Source: Bacteroidota bacterium (GTDB lineage: Bacteria > Bacteroidota > Bacteroidia > Chitinophagales > LD1). Taken from it: a stretch of DNA of 32,791 nucleotides. The stretch is from positions 1-32,791 of the forward strand of contig JAFDYQ010000046.1 in the NCBI GenBank assembly GCA_018267365.1, in the 5' to 3' direction. Shown piece by piece: positions 32,712 through 32,791 of this stretch (positions within the stretch are counted from its first letter, which is position 1; every line of letters starts with the position of its first letter). A program made the position numbers and the translations under genes. A model generated the notes under the pieces. It ran no database searches. It was not told where the DNA came from and saw nothing but the letters and a program-made list of their open reading frames with translations.

Positions 32712-32791
32712 TTACAGCGGTGAAAACAGGTCCTCGGCGATCTTTACATAGTTGCCACGGACGGGGACCTTGGCGGTGTAGAGGTGCGGGT
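32712..32791 (-). CDS. C-terminal end of an unidentified protein (start beyond the right edge)
   Basis: On the minus strand the last 25 codons of a reading frame end with TAA at 32712-32714. The visible tail contains YTAKVPVRGNYVKIAEDLFS and ends PL. Its codon use looks like that of the neighbouring genes (many GCC, ATC, CTG), which supports a real gene. It is too short to identify. It converges on the sphingomyelinase-like gene, leaving a 71-nt spacer at 32641-32711 with no convincing terminator. Confidence 0.55.
   Translation of the reverse strand, partial: PHLYTAKVPVRGNYVKIAEDLFSPL

Overview
The window looks like chromosomal DNA of a Bacteroidota bacterium, most likely Chitinophagaceae or a close relative. 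Four things support this. Several genes are preceded by Bacteroidota-type promoters (TTTG or TTG, about 18-21 nt, then TAnnTTTG). A 2132-residue surface protein ends in a type IX secretion (T9SS) type A sorting domain. There is a flexirubin/aryl-polyene pigment locus whose ammonia-lyase resembles the Flavobacterium johnsoniae tyrosine ammonia-lyase. There is also a Bacteroidota-style exosortase module. No tRNA, rRNA, CRISPR array, transposase or phage gene was seen.

Layout. (1) 1-1354, minus: 5' part of a secreted protein built from about 90-residue PNGGE repeats, cut by the window edge, with a promoter-like region behind it. (2) 1818-3716, plus: pyruvate dehydrogenase E1 beta followed by an exported DUF6263-like protein. 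(3) 3717-6969, plus: a structured leader containing inverted heptamer arrays, RNase R, then a PepSY-like exported protein with its own promoter. (4) 6991-19388, plus: ten tightly packed, mostly overlapping genes: polysaccharide deacetylase, LolA-like carrier, lipoprotein, FabZ-like hotdog protein, GT2-DUF2062 glycosyltransferase, a 1281-residue MMPL exporter/acyltransferase/methyltransferase fusion, a CrtI-like flavoprotein, a C45 autoproteolytic acyltransferase, AcpS, and a phenylacetate-CoA-ligase-like enzyme. (5) 19391-21654, minus: FabG and a MIO-type aromatic ammonia-lyase, converging on the plus operon with only 2 nt between the stop codons. (6) 21738-23826, minus: lipoprotein, exosortase-family protein, multi-pass membrane protein, and a 71-residue protein with a PID/PEP-CTERM-like tail. 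(7) 23856-30254, minus: the giant T9SS surface protein. (8) 30664-31590 minus queG, and 31714-32640 plus a secreted sphingomyelinase-like phosphodiesterase. A further partial gene enters at the right edge.

How the parts fit. Blocks 4 and 5 are best read as the activation, tailoring and export half of a flexirubin-type pathway. The ammonia-lyase would make 4-coumarate, the ligase would activate it, FabG and the hotdog protein would serve the polyene cycle, AcpS would activate carrier proteins, and LolA, the lipoprotein and the MMPL fusion would move or esterify the product at the envelope. The ketosynthases, carrier proteins and dialkylresorcinol enzymes this pathway needs are not in the window. 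Block 6 looks like a self-contained sorting module: a minimal substrate, its exosortase, a membrane partner and a lipoprotein, next to a giant protein sorted by a different system. The most unusual non-coding signals are 7-bp-period AGAnnnn arrays at 3983-4157 (two opposed arrays in the RNase R leader) and 18011-18094.
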